Of a DNA stretch of 64,000 nt, positions 34,976 through 43,147 are shown piece by piece. Origin of the DNA: Candidatus Gastranaerophilales bacterium (GTDB lineage: Bacteria > Cyanobacteriota > Vampirovibrionia > Gastranaerophilales > CAJFVJ01); assembly GCA_944323485.1 (NCBI GenBank), contig CALUSR010000005.1, positions 62,001 to 126,000 of the forward strand, in the 5' to 3' direction. Position 1 is the stretch's first letter. Each line of letters starts with the position of its first letter. Below the pieces are notes generated by a model, which worked only from the letters and a program-made list of their open reading frames with translations, ran no database searches and had not been told where the DNA came from. Both the position numbers and the translations under genes were made by a program.

Positions 34976-35760
34976 TGAACATAGACATAAACGAAGCATT
35001 CAAATCACCGTTCAAAAATCCAAAAGAGCTGATGGTACCTGTTGCTTTCAGCATCGCACAAATTTTGTGTTATATCATACCGATAATTTTCATCGTTATG
35101 AGCATAAACGGAATAAAAAACCTCGACCAATCAGCACTATATGCTCTTCTTGTATACCTGCTGATTATCTGCGGAGGGCTTTTTCTGTCTTTTTATACTT
35201 CAGGATATGCATTCTCTTACATAAATAATATCTACAAAGGCATGGACGCTATGCCGCTGTGGGAAAATAATTTTTCAAAATATTTTTCAACAGGTATAAA
35301 ATACTCTATCCTCAATTTTATATATATGTTCATACTCCCATCTTTGCCATACCTGCTTGTATTCATAATAATTATTCCTTGGGCAGTTCTCAGCCCGCAA
35401 AGTGCTATTTTCACAACAGCAATTATGTTCCAACTGTGTGCGGTTTTATCAACAGTTCTTCAAATATTAGGAGCTCTTATGTTTATGGCGTCATCTGTTT
35501 TATTTTTGGAAAACCTTTCCTTTGAATATGCCGCTTCTCCAAAAAATATTTTTATGTTCATGAAAAACAATATGGCAGAAACCTGCATTTTGCTCCTCAT
35601 AAATATAGTGATGGCTCTTATTTTGGCAATTGCCGGAACTTTACTGTTGTGTACCTGTCTTGGAATTTTATTCATTCCTTTTGCGATGTTCTTAATACAG
35701 ATTATTACACTCCATCTGTTTATGCAGGTATATAAATCTGCAAAAACAAAATCATGTTAA
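34975..35760 (+). CDS. DUF4013-like membrane protein 5
   Basis: This 261-residue protein is the last of the five. It begins with EAFKSPFKNPKELMVPVAF, close in layout to gene 1 (EAFTAPLKEPRGIGKLLFG), and the loop is GYAFSYINNIYKGMDAMPLW. The pair 4/5 thus mirrors a diverged family rather than a simple array. It is translated from a TAATG overlap with gene 4. Function unknown. Confidence 0.8.
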   Translation: MNIDINEAFKSPFKNPKELMVPVAFSIAQILCYIIPIIFIVMSINGIKNLDQSALYALLVYLLIICGGLFLSFYTSGYAFSYINNIYKGMDAMPLWENNFSKYFSTGIKYSILNFIYMFILPSLPYLLVFIIIIPWAVLSPQSAIFTTAIMFQLCAVLSTVLQILGALMFMASSVLFLENLSFEYAASPKNIFMFMKNNMAETCILLLINIVMALILAIAGTLLLCTCLGILFIPFAMFLIQIITLHLFMQVYKSAKTKSC

Positions 35761-35842
35761 GATATTCTCCCGTTATTGTTGCATATTTGGGATGTCCTTG
35801 ATTTAATGTAGATATTCTTCGCTATAAAAATAAGGGAAACTT

Positions 35843-36700
35843 ATGTCAAAAATAAAATTCACAAAAATGCAGGGACTTGGCAACGACTTCGTTCTCGTAG
35901 ACTATGAAGAAATTAAAAATTTAGACATATCACTCTCTGAACTGTCAATCAGGATGTGTGACAGAAAATTTGGAGTTGGGGCTGACGGATTGATTGTTGT
36001 GAACCCTGATGATATGAAATCAAACACTGATGTTTGCTGGAGAATCATTAACTCTGACGGTTCTGAACCGCAGATGTGCGGAAACGGAATGAGATGTTTT
36101 GCTCAGTATGTATTTAATCATGGTTTGGTTCAAGGGAAAAAATTCAGCGTAAATACACTCGCAGGAACTATTATCCCTGAAGTTCTCGAGGGAGATCTCG
36201 TAAGAGTAAATATGGGCAAACCAATCCTAGAAGCAGACAAAATCCCCGTAAAATCAAACTTATTTCCTGTATTGAATGATACTCTGCAGGCAGGAGACAG
36301 AACGTTTCAGTTCAGCGCAGTGAGCATGGGCAATCCTCATTGTTTGATTTTTACAGATGAAAACACTGAAGAACTTGCTCTTAAATATGGTTCAAGCATA
36401 GAAAATAATCCCATATTCCCTGAAAAAACAAATGTAGAATTCATAAAAGTTATCTCTGAAAAACACATCAAAATAAATGTTTGGGAAAGAGGATGCGGAA
36501 TCACTCTTGCCTGTGGAACAGGAGCATGCGCAAGCACCGTTGCCTCTATCTTAAATAACTTAACAGAAAACAAAGTTACAGCAGACCTCCCTGGCGGCTC
36601 ATTAACCATAGAATGGGCGGGCAATCCGATTGATAAAGACCATGATGTGTTTATGACGGGAAGCGCAAAAGTTGTATTTGAAGGAGAATACTTGCTATAA
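35843..36700 (+). CDS. dapF: Diaminopimelate epimerase
   Basis: The 285-residue protein has both catalytic cysteine regions, PQMCGNGMRCFA (first Cys) and ACGTGACAST (second Cys). It starts KFTKMQGLGNDFVLVD, and all of this is specific to DapF. The enzyme converts LL- to meso-diaminopimelate for peptidoglycan and lysine. AAGGG lies upstream. A possible TTGATT/TATAAA promoter sits at 35798-35828 with a long spacer. Confidence 0.95.
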   Translation: MSKIKFTKMQGLGNDFVLVDYEEIKNLDISLSELSIRMCDRKFGVGADGLIVVNPDDMKSNTDVCWRIINSDGSEPQMCGNGMRCFAQYVFNHGLVQGKKFSVNTLAGTIIPEVLEGDLVRVNMGKPILEADKIPVKSNLFPVLNDTLQAGDRTFQFSAVSMGNPHCLIFTDENTEELALKYGSSIENNPIFPEKTNVEFIKVISEKHIKINVWERGCGITLACGTGACASTVASILNNLTENKVTADLPGGSLTIEWAGNPIDKDHDVFMTGSAKVVFEGEYLL

Positions 36701-36774
36701 AAAAATTTTTTTGTGTTATTATACTCTAAGGCATAAATATCAATAATTTAATTTGTTATAAAAGGAGAAAAAAA

Positions 36775-37077
36775 TTGAGAACTTACGAATTATTGGCAAT
36801 AATTAAACCTAATCTTGATATCGAAGAAGTAGATAAAGTAGTTGCCAAAATGGAAGAAACAATAGCTGAACTCGGCGGAAAAGCATTGAACACAAACAAA
36901 ATGGGCCGTAAAAAACTGGCTTATGATATCAACAAATACAAAGATGGTTTCTACACCGGTATTCAGTTTGAAATGCCTGCTGAAAACATCGAAAAATTCA
37001 AAAGAAACCTGAAGCTGAACGAATCAGTAATCAGAAGTATGATTATGGTAGACGATAAAGAAAAGGCTAACGCATAA
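36775..37077 (+). CDS. rpsF: Small ribosomal subunit protein bS6
   Basis: The 100-residue protein begins MRTYELLAIIKPNLD and has KMGRKKLAYDINKYKDGFY, as in S6. The start is TTG after AAAGGAG. It is the first gene of the classic rpsF-ssb-rpsR operon. S6 binds the central domain of 16S rRNA together with S18. Confidence 0.94.
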   Translation: MRTYELLAIIKPNLDIEEVDKVVAKMEETIAELGGKALNTNKMGRKKLAYDINKYKDGFYTGIQFEMPAENIEKFKRNLKLNESVIRSMIMVDDKEKANA

Positions 37078-37089
37078 TCAGGAGAAAAT

Positions 37090-37500
37090 ATGAGTTTAAG
37101 TAAAGCAGTTATACAAGGTATTGTAGTAAGAGAGCCTGAAAAGAGATTCAGCAGCAATAATGTTGCCGTTTCAAATTTCACGATAAACATTACCCCGAAT
37201 AATGATGAAGCATCACTTCTTCGGGTAATTGCTTTGGGCAGACTGGCTGAAACTGTTGCTGATAATGTAACAAAAGGAGCAATGGTTATGGTTGACGGTC
37301 AGCTGCAAACAAACACCGTCAAATCCCAAACGGGAGAAGAACGAAAAATTGTAGAACTCCAGGCCTCAAATGTCGAACTTATGGGCTCAGGAGCTGCAAG
37401 TGTCAAAGAAAAACCTCAGTCGATGCAGGAAGAAATTCTTCAACTCAGCGACGAAGATTTTTCTGATGAACTAATTGGTGATGATGAAATTCCATTCTAG
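37090..37500 (+). CDS. ssb: Single-stranded DNA-binding protein
   Basis: The 136-residue protein has an N-terminal OB fold (residues 1-105: SKAVIQGIVVREPEKRFSS, VADNVTKGAMVMVDGQL). A short linker leads to the acidic C-terminal tail DDEIPF, the protein-docking peptide of bacterial SSB (usually DDDIPF). CAGGAG precedes the ATG. It lies between rpsF and rpsR, the normal place for the housekeeping SSB. Confidence 0.93.
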   Translation: MSLSKAVIQGIVVREPEKRFSSNNVAVSNFTINITPNNDEASLLRVIALGRLAETVADNVTKGAMVMVDGQLQTNTVKSQTGEERKIVELQASNVELMGSGAASVKEKPQSMQEEILQLSDEDFSDELIGDDEIPF

Positions 37501-37513
37501 AAAGGACTTATAG

Positions 37514-37756
37514 ATGATAGTAAGCAGAAAAAATCAAGCAGACAGAAAAAAACGCAAAAGCTGCAACTTCTGTGCCGATAAAATCGAAAGAATCGACTTC
37601 AAAGATGCACTGAAGCTGAAAAGATACCTCACTGAAAGAGGAAAAATTCTTCCAAGAAGAATCACAGGTACTTGCGCTTTCCATCAAAGAGAACTCGCAA
37701 AAGCAATCAAAAGAGCTCGCGAAGCTGCTTTAATCGATTATATTTTCGAAGGTTAA
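37514..37756 (+). CDS. rpsR: Small ribosomal subunit protein bS18
   Basis: The 80-residue protein has [15 protein letters not shown] near the N terminus, [18 protein letters not shown] in the middle and [14 protein letters not shown], the S18 pattern. The Cys-x2-Cys pair plus a later Cys indicate a possible zinc-binding form. AAAGGAC precedes the ATG. It is last in the rpsF-ssb-rpsR operon and ends with a strong terminator. Confidence 0.96.
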   Translation: MIVSRKNQADRKKRKSCNFCADKIERIDFKDALKLKRYLTERGKILPRRITGTCAFHQRELAKAIKRAREAALIDYIFEG

Positions 37757-37770
37757 TAAAACCAAACAAA

Positions 37771-37802
37771 CAAAAGACCTGCTTATTAAAGCAGGTCTTT
37801 TG
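37771..37802. terminator. Bidirectional intrinsic terminator after rpsR
   Basis: CAAAAGACCTGCTT pairs with AAGCAGGTCTTTTG around a 4-nt loop, with T-runs on both sides. It separates rpsR from the convergent metallophosphoesterase gene. Confidence 0.9.
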
Positions 37803-37805
37803 TTT

Positions 37806-38561
37806 TTATAGAGTCCTAATCAAAGTTATCTCTGAACTGGAGTTTATCCTCGGCGACTGAAGAGATATTTTTCTATCAAAAAAAGAAAAATCAAACACTG
37901 CATGCCCGATACCTCTGTTCACATATAAATAAGACTCTCCTTCCCGATACAACCCGGAAATATATGGAGATTTCAAATAACTCCTGTAGAGGTAATCAGA
38001 AAAAGGTAATTTTATCTGACCTCCATGAGTATGACCTGATAAAGTCAGAGATGGTGAATATTTGGACAGAGCAGAAAAACTCTTCGGATTGTGAACGGCG
38101 ACAACACATCCTGATTCAACATTTTTTTTCATATTATCATCCATCATTAAATATCCTTTCTCAACATCATCAAAACCCGCAATAAAAAAATGTTTATTCT
38201 GAAAGGATAACTCCTCTGATGAGTTACACAACAGCGAGAAATCCGCTTTTTTCATAGTTTCTCTGACCATCTGCGAATTATACCCGTCAGAATAATCATG
38301 ATTTCCCAAGCAATAATATTTTCCTAAAGATGCCTCCGCTTTCCGAAGATAAAACAAAAGTTCTTTCAAATATTTGCATCCTCTGCAAATTGCATCTCCG
38401 GTGAAAATAACAATATCAGATTTAAGCGAATTTATTTTTTCTACACATAACTCAAGAGAAGAGATATTTTTCTCAAAAATATGCAAATCCGAAAACTGAA
38501 CGATACTAAGCCCTCCGGGGATATTCCTAAGCTTAAGGTACTGTGTAGATATATCAATCAT
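37806..38561 (-). CDS. Metallophosphoesterase (YkuE/calcineurin-like)
   Basis: The 251-residue protein has the five metallophosphatase motifs: FSDLHIF, TGDAICRG (GD), LGNHDYSDG (GNHD), VAVHNPKSF (H) and LSGHTHGGQIKLP (GHxH). The order and the H-GGQ ending are of the YkuE type, which act on phospholipid or phosphate esters near the membrane. No signal peptide or anchor is visible, and the substrate is not known. There is no clear ribosome site before the ATG. Confidence 0.88.
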   Translation of the reverse strand: MIDISTQYLKLRNIPGGLSIVQFSDLHIFEKNISSLELCVEKINSLKSDIVIFTGDAICRGCKYLKELLFYLRKAEASLGKYYCLGNHDYSDGYNSQMVRETMKKADFSLLCNSSEELSFQNKHFFIAGFDDVEKGYLMMDDNMKKNVESGCVVAVHNPKSFSALSKYSPSLTLSGHTHGGQIKLPFSDYLYRSYLKSPYISGLYREGESYLYVNRGIGHAVFDFSFFDRKISLQSPRINSSSEITLIRTL

Positions 38562-38678
38562 TATACTTTTATCCTGCTACAAACTACCGGTACTAAAGCC
38601 TAGCACACTTTTCATAATGAAATCAAAATTAGCCTCTTGACCGTTTATTATTAATTCTGAATAAGACAAAATTTAAAC

Positions 38679-39698
38679 ATGAAAAAGTTCTTTACACCTG
38701 AAAAATGCCTGGTCATTATGCCTGATTTTATCGGGGATAATGTTATTCTTCTTTCTTTTTTGGAAAATCTCAAAAAAAATATGAACAAAAACTCCGAGTT
38801 GATTATCCTCTCTCATCAAAATATGATTGAGTTTTTCAAAGACTTTGATTTTATAGATAAAATTTTTGAAAAAAAAGAAAAAACAAAACATCCGGCACAA
38901 TTTCTTATCTCAAATAAAATCGATACAATAATAGTATTGGACTTTTCTATTGTATGGAGTATCGCTGCTTATTTCGCCAGGATAAAACAAAGAATAATCC
39001 CAAGCTTACTCAGAAGCGGATTAAAAAACAGCAAATTTCTTCAAAAATTCTTTACCCATGTAATCAAAAACACATCAATTAACGCCAAAATTTCACAAAA
39101 AGATGTATATCTGAACTACCTTAAACAACTCGGGATGAACATCTTTAATAAAACATGCTCATATCCTGAAAAAAAAACTACCCTGCATATAAAAAAGCTT
39201 AAACCATCAGCTTTTATTCACACATCAGCAAGCTTTTTTTCAAAAAAATGGCCTCTCGAAAACTGGGAGAAAGTGCTTGAGTTTTTGAACGATAAATTCG
39301 AGATTACCTACATCGGAGAGAAAAATAAAAAAGAAAATATCCTCTCAGACAAATTCAAACTCAATGACCTGAGAGGTTCTCTCTCGATAAAGGATACCCT
39401 GAACCTCCTTCAAAACGCAGACCTGCTTCTCACGACAGACTCAGCCCCCGCCCATCTTGGAGCACTAGCCGGAACAAAAAACATCATCATAATCTACGGA
39501 CCGACAAATCATATTCAGTGGAAACCTGACGCTGAGAAATCAAACATAATACAAATTTATTCAGAACTTCCATGCCGTCCCTGCCAGATGAGATTCTGCC
39601 GCAGCCTCGAGTGCATAAGACAAATATCTCCGGAGAGAATAATCAATGAAATAAAATCTAACAAAGACTTTTTTCAATCTCTCTCAACTTACGATTAA
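38679..39698 (+). CDS. Glycosyltransferase family 9 (LPS heptosyltransferase-like)
   Basis: The 339-residue protein has the GT9 landmarks LVIMPDFIGDNVILLSFL at the N terminus (the usual GDxxL entry), HTSASFFSKKWPLENWEKV and the donor-binding TTDSAPAHLGALAGT followed by YGPTNHIQW. The C-terminal CRPCQMRFCRSLECI cluster is also typical of GT9 enzymes. It would add a sugar to LPS core or a related surface glycan at the inner face of the inner membrane. It stands alone, and its 3' end overlaps a small convergent ORF. Confidence 0.87.
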   Translation: MKKFFTPEKCLVIMPDFIGDNVILLSFLENLKKNMNKNSELIILSHQNMIEFFKDFDFIDKIFEKKEKTKHPAQFLISNKIDTIIVLDFSIVWSIAAYFARIKQRIIPSLLRSGLKNSKFLQKFFTHVIKNTSINAKISQKDVYLNYLKQLGMNIFNKTCSYPEKKTTLHIKKLKPSAFIHTSASFFSKKWPLENWEKVLEFLNDKFEITYIGEKNKKENILSDKFKLNDLRGSLSIKDTLNLLQNADLLLTTDSAPAHLGALAGTKNIIIIYGPTNHIQWKPDAEKSNIIQIYSELPCRPCQMRFCRSLECIRQISPERIINEIKSNKDFFQSLSTYD

Positions 39699-39840
39699 TC
39701 CTGTATAGAGTAAACTTATCAAGCTGCCCCTGTGTTTTGTATCTTGTGATTTCGCTTAAAATATTATCATTATGATGATTTACAAGTCTTTCAAGAGTTC
39801 TTACAGCTGCATCAATCTCACTTTTGCTATATTCAATCAT
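39658..39840 (-). CDS. Small hypothetical helical protein
   Basis: This ORF of about 60 residues (from the ATG at 39840, with AAGG about 7 nt upstream) reads MIEYSKSEIDAAVRTLERLV and continues as a charged two-helix hairpin ending in INRKLREIEKSLC. The even helix periodicity and a ribosome site support it. It overlaps the end of the glycosyltransferase gene by 41 nt on the opposite strand. Not recognised. Confidence 0.5.
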   Translation of the reverse strand: MIEYSKSEIDAAVRTLERLVNHHNDNILSEITRYKTQGQLDKFTLYRINRKLREIEKSLC

Positions 39841-40058
39841 ACCCACACCTTCAAAATCGTCTAACCCGATGTTTATAACTTATCATATAAAAACACCCTC
39901 ATTCATCAACCATATGATTTAAACCGGGGAGAATAAAACACAAACTCCCTTAAATAGTAGCAAGATTGAAAATTTTAGAATACAATTATTATGGATAAAA
40001 AATTAAAGTATTTAAAAAAATATACGATATATATATTATAGAAAATCGGTTAAACAAC

Positions 40059-40379
40059 ATGAACACAACACAGGAAGATAAAATTCTAAAAGACATAGGT
40101 CTTGAGCTGATGTTTTACTCTCCTGACAAGTACGATACTCAGGATGGTTTAACATCTATTGAGCTGGCAAAAAGACTGTCTTTAAATGTTGATGTTGTAA
40201 AAAAGAAACTAAAAATTCTCTGCGATAAAGGTATAGTTTCGGTCAAAGGCATAAACCCCAAAATTTGGAAATTTGATGACTACAACTTTCAGAGAATGGA
40301 CACAGATGATGAAGTCTACAATCTGCTATGCTCTTTTGACGATGTTGATTTCTCAAAATATTTTGACTACTCAAAATAA
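40059..40379 (+). CDS. Small winged-helix DNA-binding protein
   Basis: The 106-residue protein's middle part (GLTSIELAKRLSLNVDVVKK, then LCDKGIVSVKGINPKIWKFD) is a winged helix-turn-helix with recognition helix and wing. The C terminus is acidic. It is probably a transcription regulator and lies beside the flagellin-like and FHA-calpain genes, which may be its targets. There is no obvious Shine-Dalgarno, but an AT-rich TATATTATAG box ends 17 nt before the ATG. Confidence 0.65.
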   Translation: MNTTQEDKILKDIGLELMFYSPDKYDTQDGLTSIELAKRLSLNVDVVKKKLKILCDKGIVSVKGINPKIWKFDDYNFQRMDTDDEVYNLLCSFDDVDFSKYFDYSK

Positions 40380-40383
40380 GAAA

Positions 40384-40438
40384 AACTCCACCACTTGCGT
40401 GATAGAGTTTGAGTGTTAAGGAGTTGTTATTTTTTTAG
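40384..40438 (+). terminator. Possible terminator after winged-helix gene
   Basis: AACTCC pairs with GGAGTT at 40420-40425 around a loop that itself can pair CAC/GTG, followed by TTATTTTTTT. It is weaker than others in the window. Confidence 0.4.
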
Positions 40439-40450
40439 ACGACAAAAAAT

Positions 40451-40478
40451 AAAAAAGGTTCCCTAATTCAGGAAACCT
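40451..40478 (-). terminator. Intrinsic terminator of the flagellin-like gene
   Basis: On the minus strand GGTTTCC pairs with GGAACC (one bulge) and is followed by TTTTTTATTTTTTG, 32 nt past the stop codon at 40511. Confidence 0.7.
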
Positions 40479-40510
40479 GCAAAAGTTAATACCCTCTCAT
40501 TTAAATATTT

Positions 40511-41326
40511 TTATAACAAATCAATCGCAATATTTGGAGATTGATTTGCCTGAACATCAAGCGATGAGGCTGAACTGCCCACAATATCCTCCTGAACCTG
40601 CTCACTCAAAATCTTTGCTGTATCATAACTCATAGATGAAGTATAAGACTGGGCAGATACAATATTTTGTGCAGCAACCTCATTTTTATTTATGGTTTTT
40701 GTAAAAAACTCTTCTGCTTCAGAAATTTCAGCATTTCTTGCTTCTACTTCTTCAATCGCTTCATCTGTTTGCCTTGAAAGTTCTTCAGCATTCTCAGAGG
40801 TCGAAATATCCGAAGATGTTATACCCAACGAAGAAGATGATGCATCTTTATAAGCTTTCTCGGTTTGATATGAGGTTGATGAATCAACTTCATAAGATTT
40901 TCCCTCTTGAGAACCATCAAGAATTTTTCTGTCCTCAAAAGATGTTTCTCTTGCGATTCTATCTATATCTTCTATATTTTTATCTATCTCTTTCTGCTTT
41001 TCTTTTCTTTGATCATCATCTTCTTCATCTGATATACTTTTCAAAAGATTTTTGACAGAAAAAAGGTTGTCTCTTATTTCACCTAAAGCAGAATTTGCGA
41101 CACTCAGCTCATTGACAGCCGACTGAGCCTGTTCTGAAGAAATGGCATAATCTTTTAACTTTTTCTGATTTTCATTTTTCGAAACTTCTACATCTGTTGA
41201 ATAATCCTTTTCTTCTGAAATTTTCAAACTGTTTGAAAGACGCTTAAAAAGAGATGTTGATTTTTCTGTTTTTAAAACATTATTCAACGACAAACTGCTT
41301 AAATCCGAATTGAATTCAATACCCAT
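40511..41326 (-). CDS. Divergent short flagellin-like protein
   Basis: The 271-residue protein has flagellin ends. The N-terminal FNSDLSSLSLNNVLK, then RLSNSLKISEEKDYSTD matches the D0/D1 pattern RLSSGLRIxxAKDD. Residues 60-138 (AQSAVNELSVANSALGEI, IDRIARETSFEDRKILDGS) match the D1 helix and the FNGxKLLDG turn. The C terminus ASSLDVQANQSPNIAIDLL fits the D0 ending SxLAQANQLPQxVLxLL. The middle is a short acidic Ser-rich stretch. It lacks several usually invariant residues and no flagellar gene is nearby, so it may be a flagellin, a flagellar-route secreted protein or a relict. AAGGAG lies before the ATG. Confidence 0.75.
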   Translation of the reverse strand: MGIEFNSDLSSLSLNNVLKTEKSTSLFKRLSNSLKISEEKDYSTDVEVSKNENQKKLKDYAISSEQAQSAVNELSVANSALGEIRDNLFSVKNLLKSISDEEDDDQRKEKQKEIDKNIEDIDRIARETSFEDRKILDGSQEGKSYEVDSSTSYQTEKAYKDASSSSLGITSSDISTSENAEELSRQTDEAIEEVEARNAEISEAEEFFTKTINKNEVAAQNIVSAQSYTSSMSYDTAKILSEQVQEDIVGSSASSLDVQANQSPNIAIDLL

Positions 41327-41503
41327 GATAGATACTCCTTATCTGCACACACATCCTATGTATTTATATAGTACCCATTTTTTCGGGGGTATTTAACATC
41401 AGATAAAATTTTATTTTTAATTTGATAAAAAAAATCAATAAATTCGCATATTTTAATATTTAATAAATCTTAATACAGGCATAAAAAACAGCAGTTTTAC
41501 ATA

Positions 41504-41526
41504 TCTTTTGTATTTAAAAATATAAG
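41504..41526 (+). promoter_or_regulatory. T-rich/TATAAG box, 21 nt before the start codon
   Basis: CTTTTGTATTTAAAAATA followed by TAAG ends exactly 21 nt before the ATG at 41548, as in three other genes of the window. The T-rich part is less exact here than in the other boxes. Confidence 0.45.
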
Positions 41527-41547
41527 CAAATATAAAAGGAAGAAAAA

Positions 41548-43047
41548 ATGAAAATATCTCCATATTCTACAACCCTATATACAAATACTCAAAAAAAATT
41601 TCAAGAACCAAATAACTCAAAAGAAACCAGCTCAAACATAAATGAATTTAACTCAAATTCTATCTTACTTAAAGCCAGCTACAATATGGCTTTTTGCGGA
41701 CTGTTCAAAGAAAAACCGATAGATGCTAAAAAAGTAGAAACCCCCATAAAAATGACTCCGATGAAAGAATATCTTATATCAGATGACGCAAAATTTAGAC
41801 TTGGCGGAAACTACACAATTAGCCTGACAAATCCTGAAATAAACGACGCAATAAAAAAATTAAAACCAAATGAAAAAATTATACTTGGTAGAGATGGATT
41901 TTTCTTATCAGGAATGAATGACTATATCTCAAGAAAACATCTTGAAATATCAAAAAACAGAAAAGGACAGCTTATAGCAAAAGACCTCAACTCTCTAAAC
42001 GGAACAACCATAGAAAAACAGGACCATCTGGAAATTAAAAACTCAACAATAGAACAACTTGTTCCTCACAAAAAAACAATAATTCCCGCTGATGCTCAAC
42101 TAAAACTCGGCTCAGACCTGATAATTGATATGAGAAACAAAAATATTCTGAATCTTCTCGATGAAAATGACGAAATTGAAATAGGACGCAGCAAAGAATG
42201 TGATATAGTCATCGATAACTTCCATGAATATACATCAAGAAAACATCTTTCCCTATCAAAAAGAAACGGACAAATCTTTGCAACAGATCTCGGATCAAAA
42301 AACGGAACTTATATTATTCCAAAAAATAAAATAAAACCATTCTACAACGGTGCCAAAAATATAGAGCTCTCACAGGCAAATATAGGCGACTGCTATCTGC
42401 TATCAACAATATATGCTATGTCAAGAAGCGACGCAGGTGCAAAGATGCTCGAAAATATGGTAAATATAGACGACAACGGAAATTTTATCGTATCATTTGC
42501 CAACTCTTATCCCATAACCATAAAACCTGATGAACTTGATGGTCAAGAATCATTTGGGGGCAATAAGAAAAAACGCAGTGTTTCCGGAGATCTCGGAATA
42601 AAAGCGCTGGAACGTGCTTATGGAAGAATGATAAAAAAATTTAAAGGATACAGAACAATGTTCTGTGACTTGGACAACGGTGGTTTTACAGACACAGCGC
42701 TCTTCAAAATGACAGGTCTGACAAGCACAAAAATATTCAACTCGGATAAAGAAAAACTCTACAAAACTCTCTCGGAAATTAAAGAAAACGGACTAAACTC
42801 ATATATCATAACCTGCTCTACTCCTTCACAAGGAAAATACGGAAAATATATGGATCCCAAAAAATTGTTTATCTCAAAACACGCATATGCCGTATCTGAT
42901 ATCAACGCTGACAAACATAAAATAACTATCGTCAATCCTCATAATACAAAGAAAAAATATACAATATCATGGGATGATTTTTCAAAAATGTTTAGCTCTA
43001 TGTGCTACTCAAGAGTTCCTGATTCTGGAGAATATCCTCAAAAATAA
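41548..43047 (+). CDS. Double FHA domain, calpain-like cysteine protease
   Basis: The 499-residue protein has an N-terminal polar Ser/Thr/Asn-rich tail (1-60) without a Sec signal. FHA domain 1 is at about 105-155 (ILGRDGFF, ISRKHLEI, DLNSLNGTT) and FHA domain 2 at about 207-256 (EIGRSKECDIVI, TSRKHLSL, DLGSKNGTY). Residues 270-499 follow the calpain fold: Q276-x5-C282 in QANIGDCYLLS, the helix GIKALERAYGRM, His445 in KHAYAVSD and Asn463 in VNPHNT, giving the full Cys-His-Asn triad in the right order. FHA modules bind phosphothreonine peptides, so the protease may be steered by phosphorylation. AAGGAAG precedes the ATG. Calpain-like proteases are rare in bacteria, and this domain pairing is not one I recognise. 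Confidence 0.82.
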   Translation: MKISPYSTTLYTNTQKKFQEPNNSKETSSNINEFNSNSILLKASYNMAFCGLFKEKPIDAKKVETPIKMTPMKEYLISDDAKFRLGGNYTISLTNPEINDAIKKLKPNEKIILGRDGFFLSGMNDYISRKHLEISKNRKGQLIAKDLNSLNGTTIEKQDHLEIKNSTIEQLVPHKKTIIPADAQLKLGSDLIIDMRNKNILNLLDENDEIEIGRSKECDIVIDNFHEYTSRKHLSLSKRNGQIFATDLGSKNGTYIIPKNKIKPFYNGAKNIELSQANIGDCYLLSTIYAMSRSDAGAKMLENMVNIDDNGNFIVSFANSYPITIKPDELDGQESFGGNKKKRSVSGDLGIKALERAYGRMIKKFKGYRTMFCDLDNGGFTDTALFKMTGLTSTKIFNSDKEKLYKTLSEIKENGLNSYIITCSTPSQGKYGKYMDPKKLFISKHAYAVSDINADKHKITIVNPHNTKKKYTISWDDFSKMFSSMCYSRVPDSGEYPQK

Positions 43048-43063
43048 CCGCATAATTACAAAT

Positions 43064-43096
43064 AAAAAAGCCGGCATCACGCCGGTCTTGTTTTTT
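43064..43096. terminator. Terminator between the FHA-calpain gene and the 55-residue gene
   Basis: AAGCCGGC pairs with GCCGGTCTT (one bulge) between A-rich and T-rich flanks. It lies 16 nt after the FHA-calpain stop and, on the other strand, about 50 nt after the small gene, so it can serve both. Confidence 0.7.
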
Positions 43097-43147
43097 AAGC
43101 TCCTAATCTCCAAATATTAGCACTCTTCTTTTGGGGGTATAATTCTC

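Noticed and set aside
31523-35760. DUF4013-like genes as riboflavin transporters
   Set aside because: Position alone is not proof. They do not resemble RibU, RibN or RibXY by eye, so no transport function is assigned.
40511-41326. Flagellin-like gene as a 21-nt box regulon member
   Set aside because: The upstream region has AT-rich TATATAAATACATAGG-type sequence but no TATAAG ending near 21 nt before the start.
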